NCBI GenBank assembly: GCA_030655075.1
Contig: JAURWE010000058.1
Coordinates: forward strand, 310,001 to 374,000
Direction of reading: 5' to 3'
DNA from: Pararhizobium sp.
GTDB lineage: Bacteria > Pseudomonadota > Alphaproteobacteria > Rhizobiales > Rhizobiaceae
DNA: 64,000 nt
Part shown: positions 49,911-59,027 of the stretch, piece after piece
Position numbering within the stretch: the first letter of the stretch is position 1
How the letters are laid out: the number at the start of each line of letters is the position of its first letter
Notes under the pieces: generated by a model
Told to the model about the DNA's origin: nothing
What the model saw: the letters and a program-made list of their open reading frames with translations, nothing else
The model's database searches: none
Position numbers and translations under genes: made by a program

Positions 49911-50579
49911 ATGAAGATCGATATCAAAATTTGCGGTTTGAAAACGGCGGAAGCTGTTGATCGGGCGGTCGATCTTGGAGCGACCCATGTTGGCTTCATC
50001 TTCTTCCCGAAAAGCCCGCGCAACATCGAGCCTGCCGATGCCGCCGTGCTGGCCGATCGCATTCGCGGCCGGGCCAAGGTGGTGGCCGTGACCGTCGATG
50101 CCGACAATGACGATCTCGACGAGATCGTTTCCCTTCTCAATCCGGATATCCTGCAGCTGCACGGTTCCGAGACGTCAAACCGCGTTTTGAACATAAAAGC
50201 CGTCTACGGTTTGCCTGTCATGAAGGCGCTGTCGATCCGCGACGCCGATGATTTGAAGAAGATTGAACCCTATTTCGGCATCGCCGACCGGTTCCTGTTT
50301 GATGCCAAACCGCCCGCAGGCTCCGATCTGCCCGGCGGCAACGGCGTGTCGTTCGATTGGACTTTGCTGCAGGCGCTTGACCCGGATGTCGATTACATGC
50401 TTTCCGGTGGTCTCAACAAGGATAACATTGCCGAGGCGCTTGCCATGACCGGCGCTAAGGGAATCGATGTTTCCTCGGGCGTTGAAAGCAGTCCGGGTGT
50501 CAAGGATCTGGGTTTGATAGAAGAATTTTTCGATGCGGTCCGCAGAGGCGGAACGCAGGTTGCAGGGAGCATGACGTGA
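49911..50579 (+). CDS. trpF: Phosphoribosylanthranilate isomerase
   Basis: The 222-residue TIM-barrel enzyme turns phosphoribosylanthranilate into its ribulose form. The catalytic cysteine is in KICGLKT (C8) and the aspartate in FLFDAKPP near residue 126; GGLNKDN near the C-terminal end binds phosphate. The open frame extends upstream, but the ATG at 49911 gives the family start. The stop overlaps the GTG of trpB as GTGA, so the two are coupled. Confidence 0.96.
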   Translation: MKIDIKICGLKTAEAVDRAVDLGATHVGFIFFPKSPRNIEPADAAVLADRIRGRAKVVAVTVDADNDDLDEIVSLLNPDILQLHGSETSNRVLNIKAVYGLPVMKALSIRDADDLKKIEPYFGIADRFLFDAKPPAGSDLPGGNGVSFDWTLLQALDPDVDYMLSGGLNKDNIAEALAMTGAKGIDVSSGVESSPGVKDLGLIEEFFDAVRRGGTQVAGSMT

Positions 50580-51796
50580 ATCAGACGCCAAAGCTGAATT
50601 CTTTCCGGAGTGGCCCGGATGAAGATGGCCGTTTCGGAATCTTCGGGGGCCGGTTCGTTGCCGAAACCCTGATGCCTCTGATTCTCGATCTGCAGGACAA
50701 GTGGAATGTCGCAAAGACCGACCCGGAATTCCAGGCTGAGCTCCAGCATCTCAACACCCACTACACTGGCCGCCCGAGCCCGCTCTATTTCGCCGAGCGC
50801 CTGACTGCGGAGCTTGGCGGCGCCAAAATCTATTTCAAGCGCGATGAGCTGAACCACACCGGGTCGCACAAGATCAACAATTGCCTGGGGCAGATCCTTC
50901 TTGCCAAGCGCATGGGAAAGACGCGCATTATTGCCGAAACCGGTGCCGGTCAGCATGGCGTGGCCTCGGCCACGGTTGCTGCGCGCTTCGGCCTGCCTTG
51001 CGTCGTCTACATGGGTGCCACCGACGTCGAGCGTCAGGCGCCGAACGTGTTCCGCATGAAGCTTCTGGGTGCCGAGGTAAAGCCGGTGACGGCGGGACAC
51101 GGAACCCTCAAGGATGCCATGAACGAGGCCCTGCGCGACTGGGTCACCAATGTCGACGACACCTATTACATGATCGGAACGGCTGCAGGCCCGCATCCCT
51201 ATCCAGAAATGGTCCGCGACTTCCAGTCGATCATCGGCCGCGAAGCCAAGGAGCAGATGATGGCCGCAGAAGGCCGTCTGCCGGACCTGCTGGTTGCCGC
51301 CGTCGGTGGCGGGTCCAACGCGATTGGCCTGTTTCATCCGTTTCTCGATGATGAAAGTGTCAAGATCGTCGGCGTCGAAGCCGGCGGCAAAGGGCTGGAT
51401 GGCGAAGAACATTGCGCCTCGCTGACGGCCGGTTCGCCGGGCGTGCTGCACGGCAACCGGACCTATCTGCTGCAGGATGGCGATGGTCAGATCAAGGAGG
51501 GTCATTCGATCTCCGCCGGTCTCGATTATCCCGGCATCGGGCCTGAGCATTCCTGGCTGAAGGATGCCGGCCGCGTCGAATATGTGCCAATCATGGACAA
51601 TGAAGCGCTCGATGCTTTCCAGACCCTGACCCGTCTCGAAGGCATCATTCCGGCGCTTGAGCCTGCCCATGCGCTGGCCGAAGTCATCAAGCGAGCGCCC
51701 AAGATGGGCAAGGATCAGATCATCGTCATGAATCTCTGCGGTCGCGGCGACAAGGACATCTTCACCGTCGGCAAAATTCTGGGTATGGGGCTCTAA
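50576..51796 (+). CDS. trpB: Tryptophan synthase beta chain
   Basis: This 406-residue PLP enzyme joins indole and serine. The PLP lysine lies in [10 protein letters not shown] near residue 96, the conserved glutamate in [11 protein letters not shown], and the phosphate-binding GGGSNAIG near 240. The start is a GTG overlapping trpF. trpA begins two bases after its stop, the usual arrangement for the alpha2-beta2 complex. Confidence 0.98.
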   Translation: MNQTPKLNSFRSGPDEDGRFGIFGGRFVAETLMPLILDLQDKWNVAKTDPEFQAELQHLNTHYTGRPSPLYFAERLTAELGGAKIYFKRDELNHTGSHKINNCLGQILLAKRMGKTRIIAETGAGQHGVASATVAARFGLPCVVYMGATDVERQAPNVFRMKLLGAEVKPVTAGHGTLKDAMNEALRDWVTNVDDTYYMIGTAAGPHPYPEMVRDFQSIIGREAKEQMMAAEGRLPDLLVAAVGGGSNAIGLFHPFLDDESVKIVGVEAGGKGLDGEEHCASLTAGSPGVLHGNRTYLLQDGDGQIKEGHSISAGLDYPGIGPEHSWLKDAGRVEYVPIMDNEALDAFQTLTRLEGIIPALEPAHALAEVIKRAPKMGKDQIIVMNLCGRGDKDIFTVGKILGMGL

Positions 51797-51798
51797 GC

Positions 51799-52638
51799 AT
51801 GACCGCACGCATGGACAAGAAGTTTGCCGCACTCGCGGCCGAAGGGCGTCCCGCCCTCGTCACCTACTTCATGGGCGGCGATCCCGATTTCGAAACGTCG
51901 CTGGCGATCATGAAAGCGCTGCCGGGCGCCGGTGCCGATATTCTGGAACTCGGGATGCCCTTTTCCGATCCGATGGCCGATGGCCCGGCGATCCAGCTTG
52001 CAGGCCAGCGCTCCCTCAACGCCGGCCAGACCCTCGTCAAGACGCTCGAGCTTGCGCGCCAGTTCCGCGCCGAAGACCAGGATACGCCGATCGTGATGAT
52101 GGGCTATTACAACCCGATCTACATCTATGGCGTCGACCGCTTCCTCACCGAAGCGCTGGAAGCCGGGATCGATGGCCTCATCGTCGTCGACCTGCCGCCG
52201 GAAATGGACGACGAGCTCTGCATTCCGGCCCTTGAAAAAGGCATCAACTTCATTCGCCTGGCCACGCCGACGACCGACGACAAGCGCCTGCCGAAAGTGC
52301 TCAAAAACACCTCCGGTTTCGTGTATTATGTCTCGATGAACGGGATCACCGGTGCTGCGCTTCCTGATCCTTCGCTGATTGCCGGTGCCGTCAACCGGAT
52401 CAAGCGTCACACCAAACTGCCGGTTTGTGTCGGCTTCGGCGTCAAGACGGCAGAGCATGCGAAAGCGATCGGCGCTTCGGCTGACGGAGTCGTCGTCGGA
52501 ACCGCGATTATCAATCAGGTCGCCTCGAGCCTGACTGCAGATGGCAAGGCGACGCAGGCAACTGTTCCCGGCGTGGAAGCACTGGTTCGTGGACTTTCCG
52601 CAGGGGTCCGTACCGCGCGGCTTGTTGCTGCCGAATAG
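51799..52638 (+). CDS. trpA: Tryptophan synthase alpha chain
   Basis: The 279-residue subunit splits indole-3-glycerol phosphate and passes indole to TrpB. The catalytic glutamate and aspartate are in [18 protein letters not shown] (near 52-69), and the phosphate-binding [11 protein letters not shown] is near 211. The gene follows trpB by two bases and is followed after 81 bp by accD. Length and motifs are normal. Confidence 0.98.
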   Translation: MTARMDKKFAALAAEGRPALVTYFMGGDPDFETSLAIMKALPGAGADILELGMPFSDPMADGPAIQLAGQRSLNAGQTLVKTLELARQFRAEDQDTPIVMMGYYNPIYIYGVDRFLTEALEAGIDGLIVVDLPPEMDDELCIPALEKGINFIRLATPTTDDKRLPKVLKNTSGFVYYVSMNGITGAALPDPSLIAGAVNRIKRHTKLPVCVGFGVKTAEHAKAIGASADGVVVGTAIINQVASSLTADGKATQATVPGVEALVRGLSAGVRTARLVAAE

Positions 52639-52719
52639 ACAACCCATATCCAACGCTCGGATGGACGCACGATATGCCGTGCATTTCGTTCCCATCGATG
52701 AAAATTCAGGAGTCTTGAA

Positions 52720-53634
52720 TTGAATTGGATCACAAATTACGTCCGGCCGAAGATCAATTCGATGCTGGGTCACCGGGAAGTTCCTGACAATCTCTGGATC
52801 AAGTGCCCAGAGACCGGCGAAATGGTCTTCCACCGCGATCTCGAAGACAACAAGTGGGTCATCCCGGCATCCGGCTTCCATATGAAGATGCCGGCCAAGG
52901 CGCGCCTCAAGGATCTCTTCGACAACGGTGAATATGAATCCCTGCCGCAGCCGAAGGTGGCGCAGGACCCGCTGAAGTTCCGCGATTCGAAGAAATACAG
53001 CGATCGTCTGCGCGAGAACCGCACCAAGACCGACCTTGAAGACACGATCGTTGCCGGTCTCGGCCGCGTCGAGAACGTCAAGCTCGTCGCCGTGGTGCAC
53101 GAGTTCAACTTCATGGGCGGATCGCTCGGCATCGCCGCCGGCGAAGCCATTATTAAGGCTTTCGAGCGCGCCATCGCTGAAAAGTGCCCGCTCGTCATGT
53201 TCCCATCGTCCGGCGGCGCCCGCATGCAAGAAGGCATTCTCTCGCTGATGCAGCTGCCGCGCACGACGGTCGCCGTGGAAATGCTGAAGGAAGCGGGCCT
53301 GCCCTACATTGTCGTTCTCACCAACCCGACAACGGGCGGTGTTACCGCGTCTTACGCGATGCTCGGCGACCTGCATCTTGCCGAACCCGGAGCAGAAATC
53401 TGCTTTGCCGGCAAGCGCGTCATCGAGCAGACCATTCGCGAAAAGCTGCCTGAGGGTTTCCAGACCTCTGAATACCTCTTGGAACATGGCATGGTCGATA
53501 TGGTGATCAAGCGCCACGATATTGCGCCCACCCTTGCCCGTCTCCTGAAGATCATGCTGAAGAAGCCGGTCGAGGCGGTGAAGACCAACGTTCAGCAGCC
53601 GGCCGGCCAGGTGGCGATCGCAGCCCGGGCCTGA
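52720..53634 (+). CDS. accD: Acetyl-CoA carboxylase carboxyltransferase subunit beta
   Basis: This 304-residue subunit, with AccA, moves the carboxyl group from biotin to acetyl-CoA, the first step of fatty-acid synthesis. The crotonase-like core with [10 protein letters not shown] and [11 protein letters not shown] is complete. The N-terminal zinc ribbon, which has four cysteines in E. coli, is reduced: KCPETGE keeps one cysteine and the second pair is replaced in [10 protein letters not shown]. The start is a TTG at 52720 with AGGAG seven bases before it. It is in the trpFBA-accD-folC order usual for rhizobia. Confidence 0.95.
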   Translation: MNWITNYVRPKINSMLGHREVPDNLWIKCPETGEMVFHRDLEDNKWVIPASGFHMKMPAKARLKDLFDNGEYESLPQPKVAQDPLKFRDSKKYSDRLRENRTKTDLEDTIVAGLGRVENVKLVAVVHEFNFMGGSLGIAAGEAIIKAFERAIAEKCPLVMFPSSGGARMQEGILSLMQLPRTTVAVEMLKEAGLPYIVVLTNPTTGGVTASYAMLGDLHLAEPGAEICFAGKRVIEQTIREKLPEGFQTSEYLLEHGMVDMVIKRHDIAPTLARLLKIMLKKPVEAVKTNVQQPAGQVAIAARA

Positions 53635-53659
53635 CGCCTTTGATGATCGAAAGACGCCG

Positions 53660-55003
53660 ATGACGACGGTCAAATCCAGTGAAGCCGCGCGGGAAATCGA
53701 GAAGCTGCTTGGCCTTCATCCCAAGGGCTTCGACCTGTCGCTCGACCGCATCACCCGTCTGCTCGACACGCTGGGAAACCCACAGGATCGCCTCCCGCCG
53801 GTGATCCATGTCGCCGGCACCAATGGCAAGGGGTCGTTGACCGCCTTCACGCGCTCGATCCTTGAGGCCGCCGGTCTCAGCGTTCACGTCCACACCTCGC
53901 CGCATCTGGTGAACTGGCACGAGCGCTACCGGATCGGCAAAAAGGGCGGCCGTGGTGAACTGGTCGGCGACGCGGTGCTGGCTGACGCGGTCCGCCGTGT
54001 TGCCGATGCCAATGGCGGTGCCAAGATCACGGTCTTTGAAATCCTGACGGCCGTGACCTTTGTCCTGTTCTCGGAGCATCCGGCCGACTGTGCCATCATC
54101 GAGGTCGGTCTCGGTGGCCGGTTTGATGCGACCAATGTCATCCGCAAACCGGCTGTCACCACCATCATGCCGATTTCGCTCGATCATCAGGCCTATCTCG
54201 GCGACCGGGTTGAATTGATCGCCGCCGAAAAGGCCGGCATCATGAAGCGCGGCTGCCCTGTTGTCATCGGTCAGCAGGAGGAAGACGCGGCAAGAAGCGT
54301 GCTCATCAGCACGGCCGAGCGCCTCGGCTGCCCCCATTCGGTCTATGGTCAGGATTTTCTCGCCTATGAAGAATTCGGCCGCTTGATCTATCAGGATGAA
54401 GACGGCCTGTGCGATCTGCCGCTGCCCCGGCTGATCGGCCGCCATCAATATGCCAACGCCGCAGCCGCCATCCGTTCGGTCAAGGCTGCCGGTTTCAGCG
54501 TCTCCGATTCGCAGGTGGAGCAGGGTCTGATGTCCGTGGAATGGGCGGGGCGCCTGCAGCGCCTGACGGACGGAACCCTGCTTGACATCGCGCCTGAAGG
54601 CTCGGAAATCTGGGTCGATGGAGGCCACAATCCGGGTGCCGGTCAGGTAATTGCCGAAACCATGGCGAACATGGAAGAGCGCGACCCGCGCCCGCTGTTC
54701 CTGATCATCGGCATGATCAACACCAAGGATCCCGCCGGATATTTCGAAGCCTTCCGGGGATTGGCCGAGCAGGTTTTTACCGTCCCGATTACAAACTCCG
54801 ATGCAGGGCTCGATCCGCTGGTTCTGGCCGATGATGCGGCCGCTGCCGGTTTCGAGGCAGCCACGGTCGAGACCGTGTCGGACGCTCTGGCAATCATCTT
54901 CGATCTTGTCGCCAACGATCCCGTGCCGCCGCGCATTCTGATTGGTGGATCGCTCTATCTGGTCGGTGAAGTCCTTGCCGATAACGGAACGCCACCGCAA
55001 TAA
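53660..55003 (+). CDS. folC: Bifunctional folylpolyglutamate/dihydrofolate synthase
   Basis: The 447-residue Mur-ligase-like enzyme adds glutamate to folates and, in bacteria, often also makes dihydrofolate. The ATP-binding GTNGKGS lies near residue 51, the sequence HTSPHLVNWHERYRI near 78, and GLGGRFDATNV near 150. It follows accD by 25 bp and is the last gene of the run before a terminator. Length and motif order are normal. Confidence 0.95.
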   Translation: MTTVKSSEAAREIEKLLGLHPKGFDLSLDRITRLLDTLGNPQDRLPPVIHVAGTNGKGSLTAFTRSILEAAGLSVHVHTSPHLVNWHERYRIGKKGGRGELVGDAVLADAVRRVADANGGAKITVFEILTAVTFVLFSEHPADCAIIEVGLGGRFDATNVIRKPAVTTIMPISLDHQAYLGDRVELIAAEKAGIMKRGCPVVIGQQEEDAARSVLISTAERLGCPHSVYGQDFLAYEEFGRLIYQDEDGLCDLPLPRLIGRHQYANAAAAIRSVKAAGFSVSDSQVEQGLMSVEWAGRLQRLTDGTLLDIAPEGSEIWVDGGHNPGAGQVIAETMANMEERDPRPLFLIIGMINTKDPAGYFEAFRGLAEQVFTVPITNSDAGLDPLVLADDAAAAGFEAATVETVSDALAIIFDLVANDPVPPRILIGGSLYLVGEVLADNGTPPQ

Positions 55004-55006
55004 CAA

Positions 55007-55031
55007 AAAAGCCCGGCAAAACCGGGCTTTT
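55007..55031. terminator. Bidirectional terminator between folC and trxA
   Basis: The stem AAAAGCCCGG / CCGGGCTTTT with a CAAAA loop lies directly after folC and faces the end of trxA from the other side. Confidence 0.9.
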
Positions 55032-55052
55032 ACGATAGGATATGTCGGTCGC

Positions 55053-55376
55053 TTATGCAGCGGCTGTGGAAATCCAGGTCGTCAGCGCACCCTTTGCAGC
55101 AGCACCGACCTTGATGTCGGCAACAGCGCCGCTCTTGAACATTGCCAGTGTCGGAATGGAACGAACGCCATACTGCGCGGCAATTTCCGGGTTCTCGTCG
55201 ATGTTGACCTTGGCAACCTTGACCTTGCCGGCCATCTCGTTCGAGATCTCTTCGAGGCTTGGAGCAATCATCTTGCACGGGCCGCACCATTCGGCCCAGA
55301 AGTCGACGACGACTGGCTCGACCGAGTTCAGGACTTCAGTCTGGAAATTGGACGTATCGACCTTCACAGTGGCCAT
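55053..55376 (-). CDS. trxA: Thioredoxin
   Basis: The 107-residue protein is a classic thioredoxin with the active site WCGPCK (C31 and C34) and the cis-proline stretch RSIPTLAMF. It reduces protein disulfides in the cytoplasm with thioredoxin reductase. GGAGCAG precedes the ATG. It lies 84 bp downstream of addA and reads the same way, as is common in rhizobia. Confidence 0.97.
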   Translation of the reverse strand: MATVKVDTSNFQTEVLNSVEPVVVDFWAEWCGPCKMIAPSLEEISNEMAGKVKVAKVNIDENPEIAAQYGVRSIPTLAMFKSGAVADIKVGAAAKGALTTWISTAAA

Positions 55377-55460
55377 GTTCTGCTCCTTGCTATGACAAGC
55401 GGAATGAGTGTGTTGACATCCATGTGAGGCTGCCGGCGTGATTTTTCAATGCCCGGTATC

Positions 55461-58400
55461 TCACTTTGTCGCGAGCTCGGCAAGGCTCCTGTCCAGCACA
55501 TCGGCCGTCAACCGGATGATCTCCGGACCCTCGGTGTAGATCAGCGAGCAGGTGATATCATGGTCCGGGTAGAGCGGCTGCAAGAGGGCGCGATAGATGG
55601 CCAGCTGCGCCTTGTAGGGGAATGATACATCTGCCTCCGATGCCGGAACGGTCCGGTCCGTCTTGAAATCCGCAATGCTGACGGTCTTGCCACGCACGGA
55701 AAGCCGGTCGATCCGGCCGGAAACGGCAAACTCACGGTTGCCGAGCTTCAGAGTTCCCATGATGGCGACCTCCGGCTGGCTGCCTGCTGCAAAGACTTCG
55801 GCAAGGTCCGGGTGGTCGAGAACGCCAAGTGCGGATCGAACAAGCGCCTGCCTGCGGGCCGCAGGCCAGGACGGCACGGCCCGCTCGATATAGCGTTCCG
55901 CCGCTTCGGTTTGCTGATCTTGATGCAGGGAAGGCAGGACCTGCAGCATGCGATGCAGGATCACGCCGGTCTGGAACGATCCGCCACCTTTCGGCCCGTC
56001 GCCGAACAGCGCCGAACCAACCATGACATCACGTTCGTCATCGTCAATCACGGCGCCGGCGCCGGATGGGCTCAGCGGCCGGGGCAGGCGTTTTTGCGGT
56101 GGTAGCGCCCGCGACAGGCAGGGCGGGAGAGACTTATGGCCCGCAATCTCCACTTTTGATTGCTGATCCGCAGCGTCCTGTTGCCGTTCGGTTTTGACCG
56201 AGCGCCATGCAAGGCCGTCCCAGGTCTCGCCGACGGCGGCAAACGTCGCCGGAGTGCTGCGATCGTCCGCATCGAGACTCTGGCGTATCATCTGATGCCA
56301 GGTTGCAGTGTTGCGGCGCAGTCCGGAATAACCGCAAATGATCAACCGGTCGGCCGCGCGCGTCATGCCGACATAAAGCAGCCTGCGATATTCTTCTTCG
56401 GTGGCTGTCTTGACCTGGTTTGAATGAGTCGTGGTCAGCTCGTTACCCGGCGTTTTTGGCGGCATCCAGACCGGCACCGGCAGATCGGCGCCAAGCGGAT
56501 TGGCAGTCTCAAGAAGCCGCAACGGCGGCAGGTGCTGCGAGCTGAAGGCCTTGCCGCCGCCATCAACCAGAAAGACGATCGGCGCCTCAAGACCCTTGGC
56601 CGCATGCACGGTCATGATGCGGACCTCGTTGCGCTCCTTGTCCAGTTCCCGTTTGATGGTTGGCGCTTCTACTTCGAGCCCCGAGACAAAGGCCTGCAGG
56701 CCCGGTAACCCGGCGGTCTCGTAGGTGAGAGCCAGCGTGACGAATTCATCGATAATATCGCTGGCTTCGCTGCCCAGCCGCGCCAGAAAGGCACGCCGAC
56801 CGCCGCCGGGTCCCAGCACGCGGGCATAAAAATCATGGACGGAAAGCCAGCGCCCCGCATCGATATGGTCGCGCAACGCCTTTTCGATATCGGCGAACGT
56901 GCCGTCTCCGGCGGCGGCTAATCGCTGCAAGGCGGACCAGAGGTTTTCATCAGCGGCGCGATATCCCGCCAGCTCGAACAGCGCCTGCTCCGGCAGATTG
57001 AACAGCGGCGATTTCAAAATGGCAGCCAGCGAAAGGTCGTCGTTCTGCAACAGCGCAAACCGTCCAAGCGCCAGGAGATCCTGTACGGCAATGTGTTTCG
57101 TCAGCACCAGCCTGTCGGCACCGGCGACCGGAATGTTGCCGCCCCGTTTCAGGGCCCGCGTCAGCGCATTGACGAAACTGTCGCGCTTTCGCACCAGCAC
57201 GATCACATCCCCGGGCTCTATCAGCCGCCGCTTGCCCTTTTCAAGAATGCTCTCCTTGCCGATCCAGCCGGCCAGAGTGCCGGCGATACGCTTGGCCAGA
57301 ACGTTGACGGGCGCCTTTTCCGGCACGGAATCGAATGCGGCGGTCCAATCGTCTGCGCTGGCGGCAGGCTCCGCCTCGATCATGTCCCAGACATCGACAG
57401 TGCCCGGCTCACCGATCCGGTTGGAAACGTGGATGACGGGAACATCGTCGGCGCTCAAACCCCTGGCATTGGCCGGGTTGCTGAACACCGCATCCACCGC
57501 AGACAGAACATCGCCGGTCGAGCGGAACGACAGCTGCAGATCAACCGGACTGAAGGGCTTTCCGCCATCGCTGATACGTTTTGCCGTGACGCGGCGCTCC
57601 TGTGAAAACCGCTCGGGCCGGGCACCCTGAAAGGAATAGATCGACTGCTTCTCGTCCCCCACGGCAAACATGCTGCGGTTGACCTCGCGCGAACTCAGCC
57701 CCGAAAAGAAATCCTCCGTCAGCGATTGGATCACCGCCCACTGTGTCGGGCTGGTATCCTGCGCTTCGTCGACGAGAATGTGGTCGATACCCTGATCAAG
57801 CTTATAGTGAACCCACGGGCTGACGTCGCCGCGCGACAGCATCTCGGCCGTGCGGTTGATGAGGTCATCGAAATCGAGCAGGCTGCGCTCCTTCTTCAGA
57901 TCCTCATAGTCCTGGTTGAGCCGGTCGGCCAGGATCAGCGCTGAGAGCGTCGCTTCCAGCATCCGGACCCGGTTGAGCCGCTCCCGGCAGGCTTGAATAT
58001 GATCGATGGCCTGCCGGATGGTATTGGCAAGATCGGGCTCCACCGTCAGCATCGCTTTCGACAGAAAGCCGCTTTCAGCGCGCGGCTTGCCGGTGCCAGT
58101 GAAAAACAGCTCAAGAAGCGCCTCGTAGCGTTCCGCAGCACCCGGCATCCGGGATACGGCGCGCAGGCCCGCAGCAAATTCCCTAACCTTCGCTCCGCCA
58201 TGCTCGTCGGCAAGCTGCAGATAGCGCGCAAGCCGGCTGCCGCTCAGGCCCGGCAGCGGCCAGAACTGTTCGAGTACCGTCTCGTCCGTATCATCACCAT
58301 CAAGCGACAGGATGGTCTGCAGGGTCTGACGCACACCGCCATGCCGTTTGGCTCTATCGACAAAGGTGCGGATCGCCGTCCGGTTGGCAATGATCGAGCC

Positions 58401-59027
58401 GATCAGTTTTTCCAGTCCCGTGTCGTCGGCGAGATCCAGCACAGTGGCGAAGGCTCCGGCCAGCACGCTATCCTCTTCACCGATGGTCGCAGTCAGCAGT
58501 GATCTGCGCGCATCTGCCAGCAGGACCGATGTTGCCCGGTCATCGAGAACCGAAAAGTGTCCGGCCAGATTGGCTTCGAGGGGAAACTGATGAAGCAGCG
58601 CTTCGCAAAACGCATGGATGGTCTGGATTTTCAGCCCGCCGGGCGTCTCGAGCGCCAGCGCGAAGAGGCGTCTTGCATTGGCAAGCTTGCCCTTGTCCGG
58701 AGCTCCGCCCTCAATCTCGGCAATCCGCTGCCTTAAATCGTCATCCGACAGAGTGGCCCAGCTGGCAAGCCTTTGGAAGATACGATTCGACATCTCAGAT
58801 GCGGCCGCCTTCGTATAGGTCAGGCAGAGGATCGATGATGGCCGGCAGCCCGAGAGAAGAAGCCGGACAACCCGCTGGGTCAGGACATGGGTCTTGCCGG
58901 AACCGGCATTGGCCGAGACCCAGGCTGAACGGTAGGGATCCGATGCCAGGGACTGCCGTTGGCTCGTCCAGCTCAGCCAGTCTGCGGTGCCCGAACCGGC
59001 ATCGGGCATGTGGTTGTCATCCCTCAT
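55461..59027 (-). CDS. addA: Double-strand break repair helicase AddA
   Basis: This 1188-residue protein is the UvrD-like helicase and nuclease of the AddAB complex, which processes DNA ends for RecA in place of RecBCD. The Walker A sequence SANAGSGKTHVL lies near residue 40, Walker B is LVDEAQDTSP near 425, and a C-terminal nuclease motif reads GRIDRLSVRG then SIADFKT. I chose the ATG at 59027, six bases after GGAGG; the ATG two codons earlier is inside that ribosome-binding site. It overlaps the end of addB by 11 bp. Confidence 0.94.
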   Translation of the reverse strand: MRDDNHMPDAGSGTADWLSWTSQRQSLASDPYRSAWVSANAGSGKTHVLTQRVVRLLLSGCRPSSILCLTYTKAAASEMSNRIFQRLASWATLSDDDLRQRIAEIEGGAPDKGKLANARRLFALALETPGGLKIQTIHAFCEALLHQFPLEANLAGHFSVLDDRATSVLLADARRSLLTATIGEEDSVLAGAFATVLDLADDTGLEKLIGSIIANRTAIRTFVDRAKRHGGVRQTLQTILSLDGDDTDETVLEQFWPLPGLSGSRLARYLQLADEHGGAKVREFAAGLRAVSRMPGAAERYEALLELFFTGTGKPRAESGFLSKAMLTVEPDLANTIRQAIDHIQACRERLNRVRMLEATLSALILADRLNQDYEDLKKERSLLDFDDLINRTAEMLSRGDVSPWVHYKLDQGIDHILVDEAQDTSPTQWAVIQSLTEDFFSGLSSREVNRSMFAVGDEKQSIYSFQGARPERFSQERRVTAKRISDGGKPFSPVDLQLSFRSTGDVLSAVDAVFSNPANARGLSADDVPVIHVSNRIGEPGTVDVWDMIEAEPAASADDWTAAFDSVPEKAPVNVLAKRIAGTLAGWIGKESILEKGKRRLIEPGDVIVLVRKRDSFVNALTRALKRGGNIPVAGADRLVLTKHIAVQDLLALGRFALLQNDDLSLAAILKSPLFNLPEQALFELAGYRAADENLWSALQRLAAAGDGTFADIEKALRDHIDAGRWLSVHDFYARVLGPGGGRRAFLARLGSEASDIIDEFVTLALTYETAGLPGLQAFVSGLEVEAPTIKRELDKERNEVRIMTVHAAKGLEAPIVFLVDGGGKAFSSQHLPPLRLLETANPLGADLPVPVWMPPKTPGNELTTTHSNQVKTATEEEYRRLLYVGMTRAADRLIICGYSGLRRNTATWHQMIRQSLDADDRSTPATFAAVGETWDGLAWRSVKTERQQDAADQQSKVEIAGHKSLPPCLSRALPPQKRLPRPLSPSGAGAVIDDDERDVMVGSALFGDGPKGGGSFQTGVILHRMLQVLPSLHQDQQTEAAERYIERAVPSWPAARRQALVRSALGVLDHPDLAEVFAAGSQPEVAIMGTLKLGNREFAVSGRIDRLSVRGKTVSIADFKTDRTVPASEADVSFPYKAQLAIYRALLQPLYPDHDITCSLIYTEGPEIIRLTADVLDRSLAELATK

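Noticed and set aside
51793..53673. A 626-codon open frame on the minus strand
   Set aside because: It covers trpA and accD in antisense; both are unmistakable and on the other strand.
53552..55006. A 484-codon open frame on the minus strand
   Set aside because: It is antisense to folC and the end of accD and has no recognisable domain.
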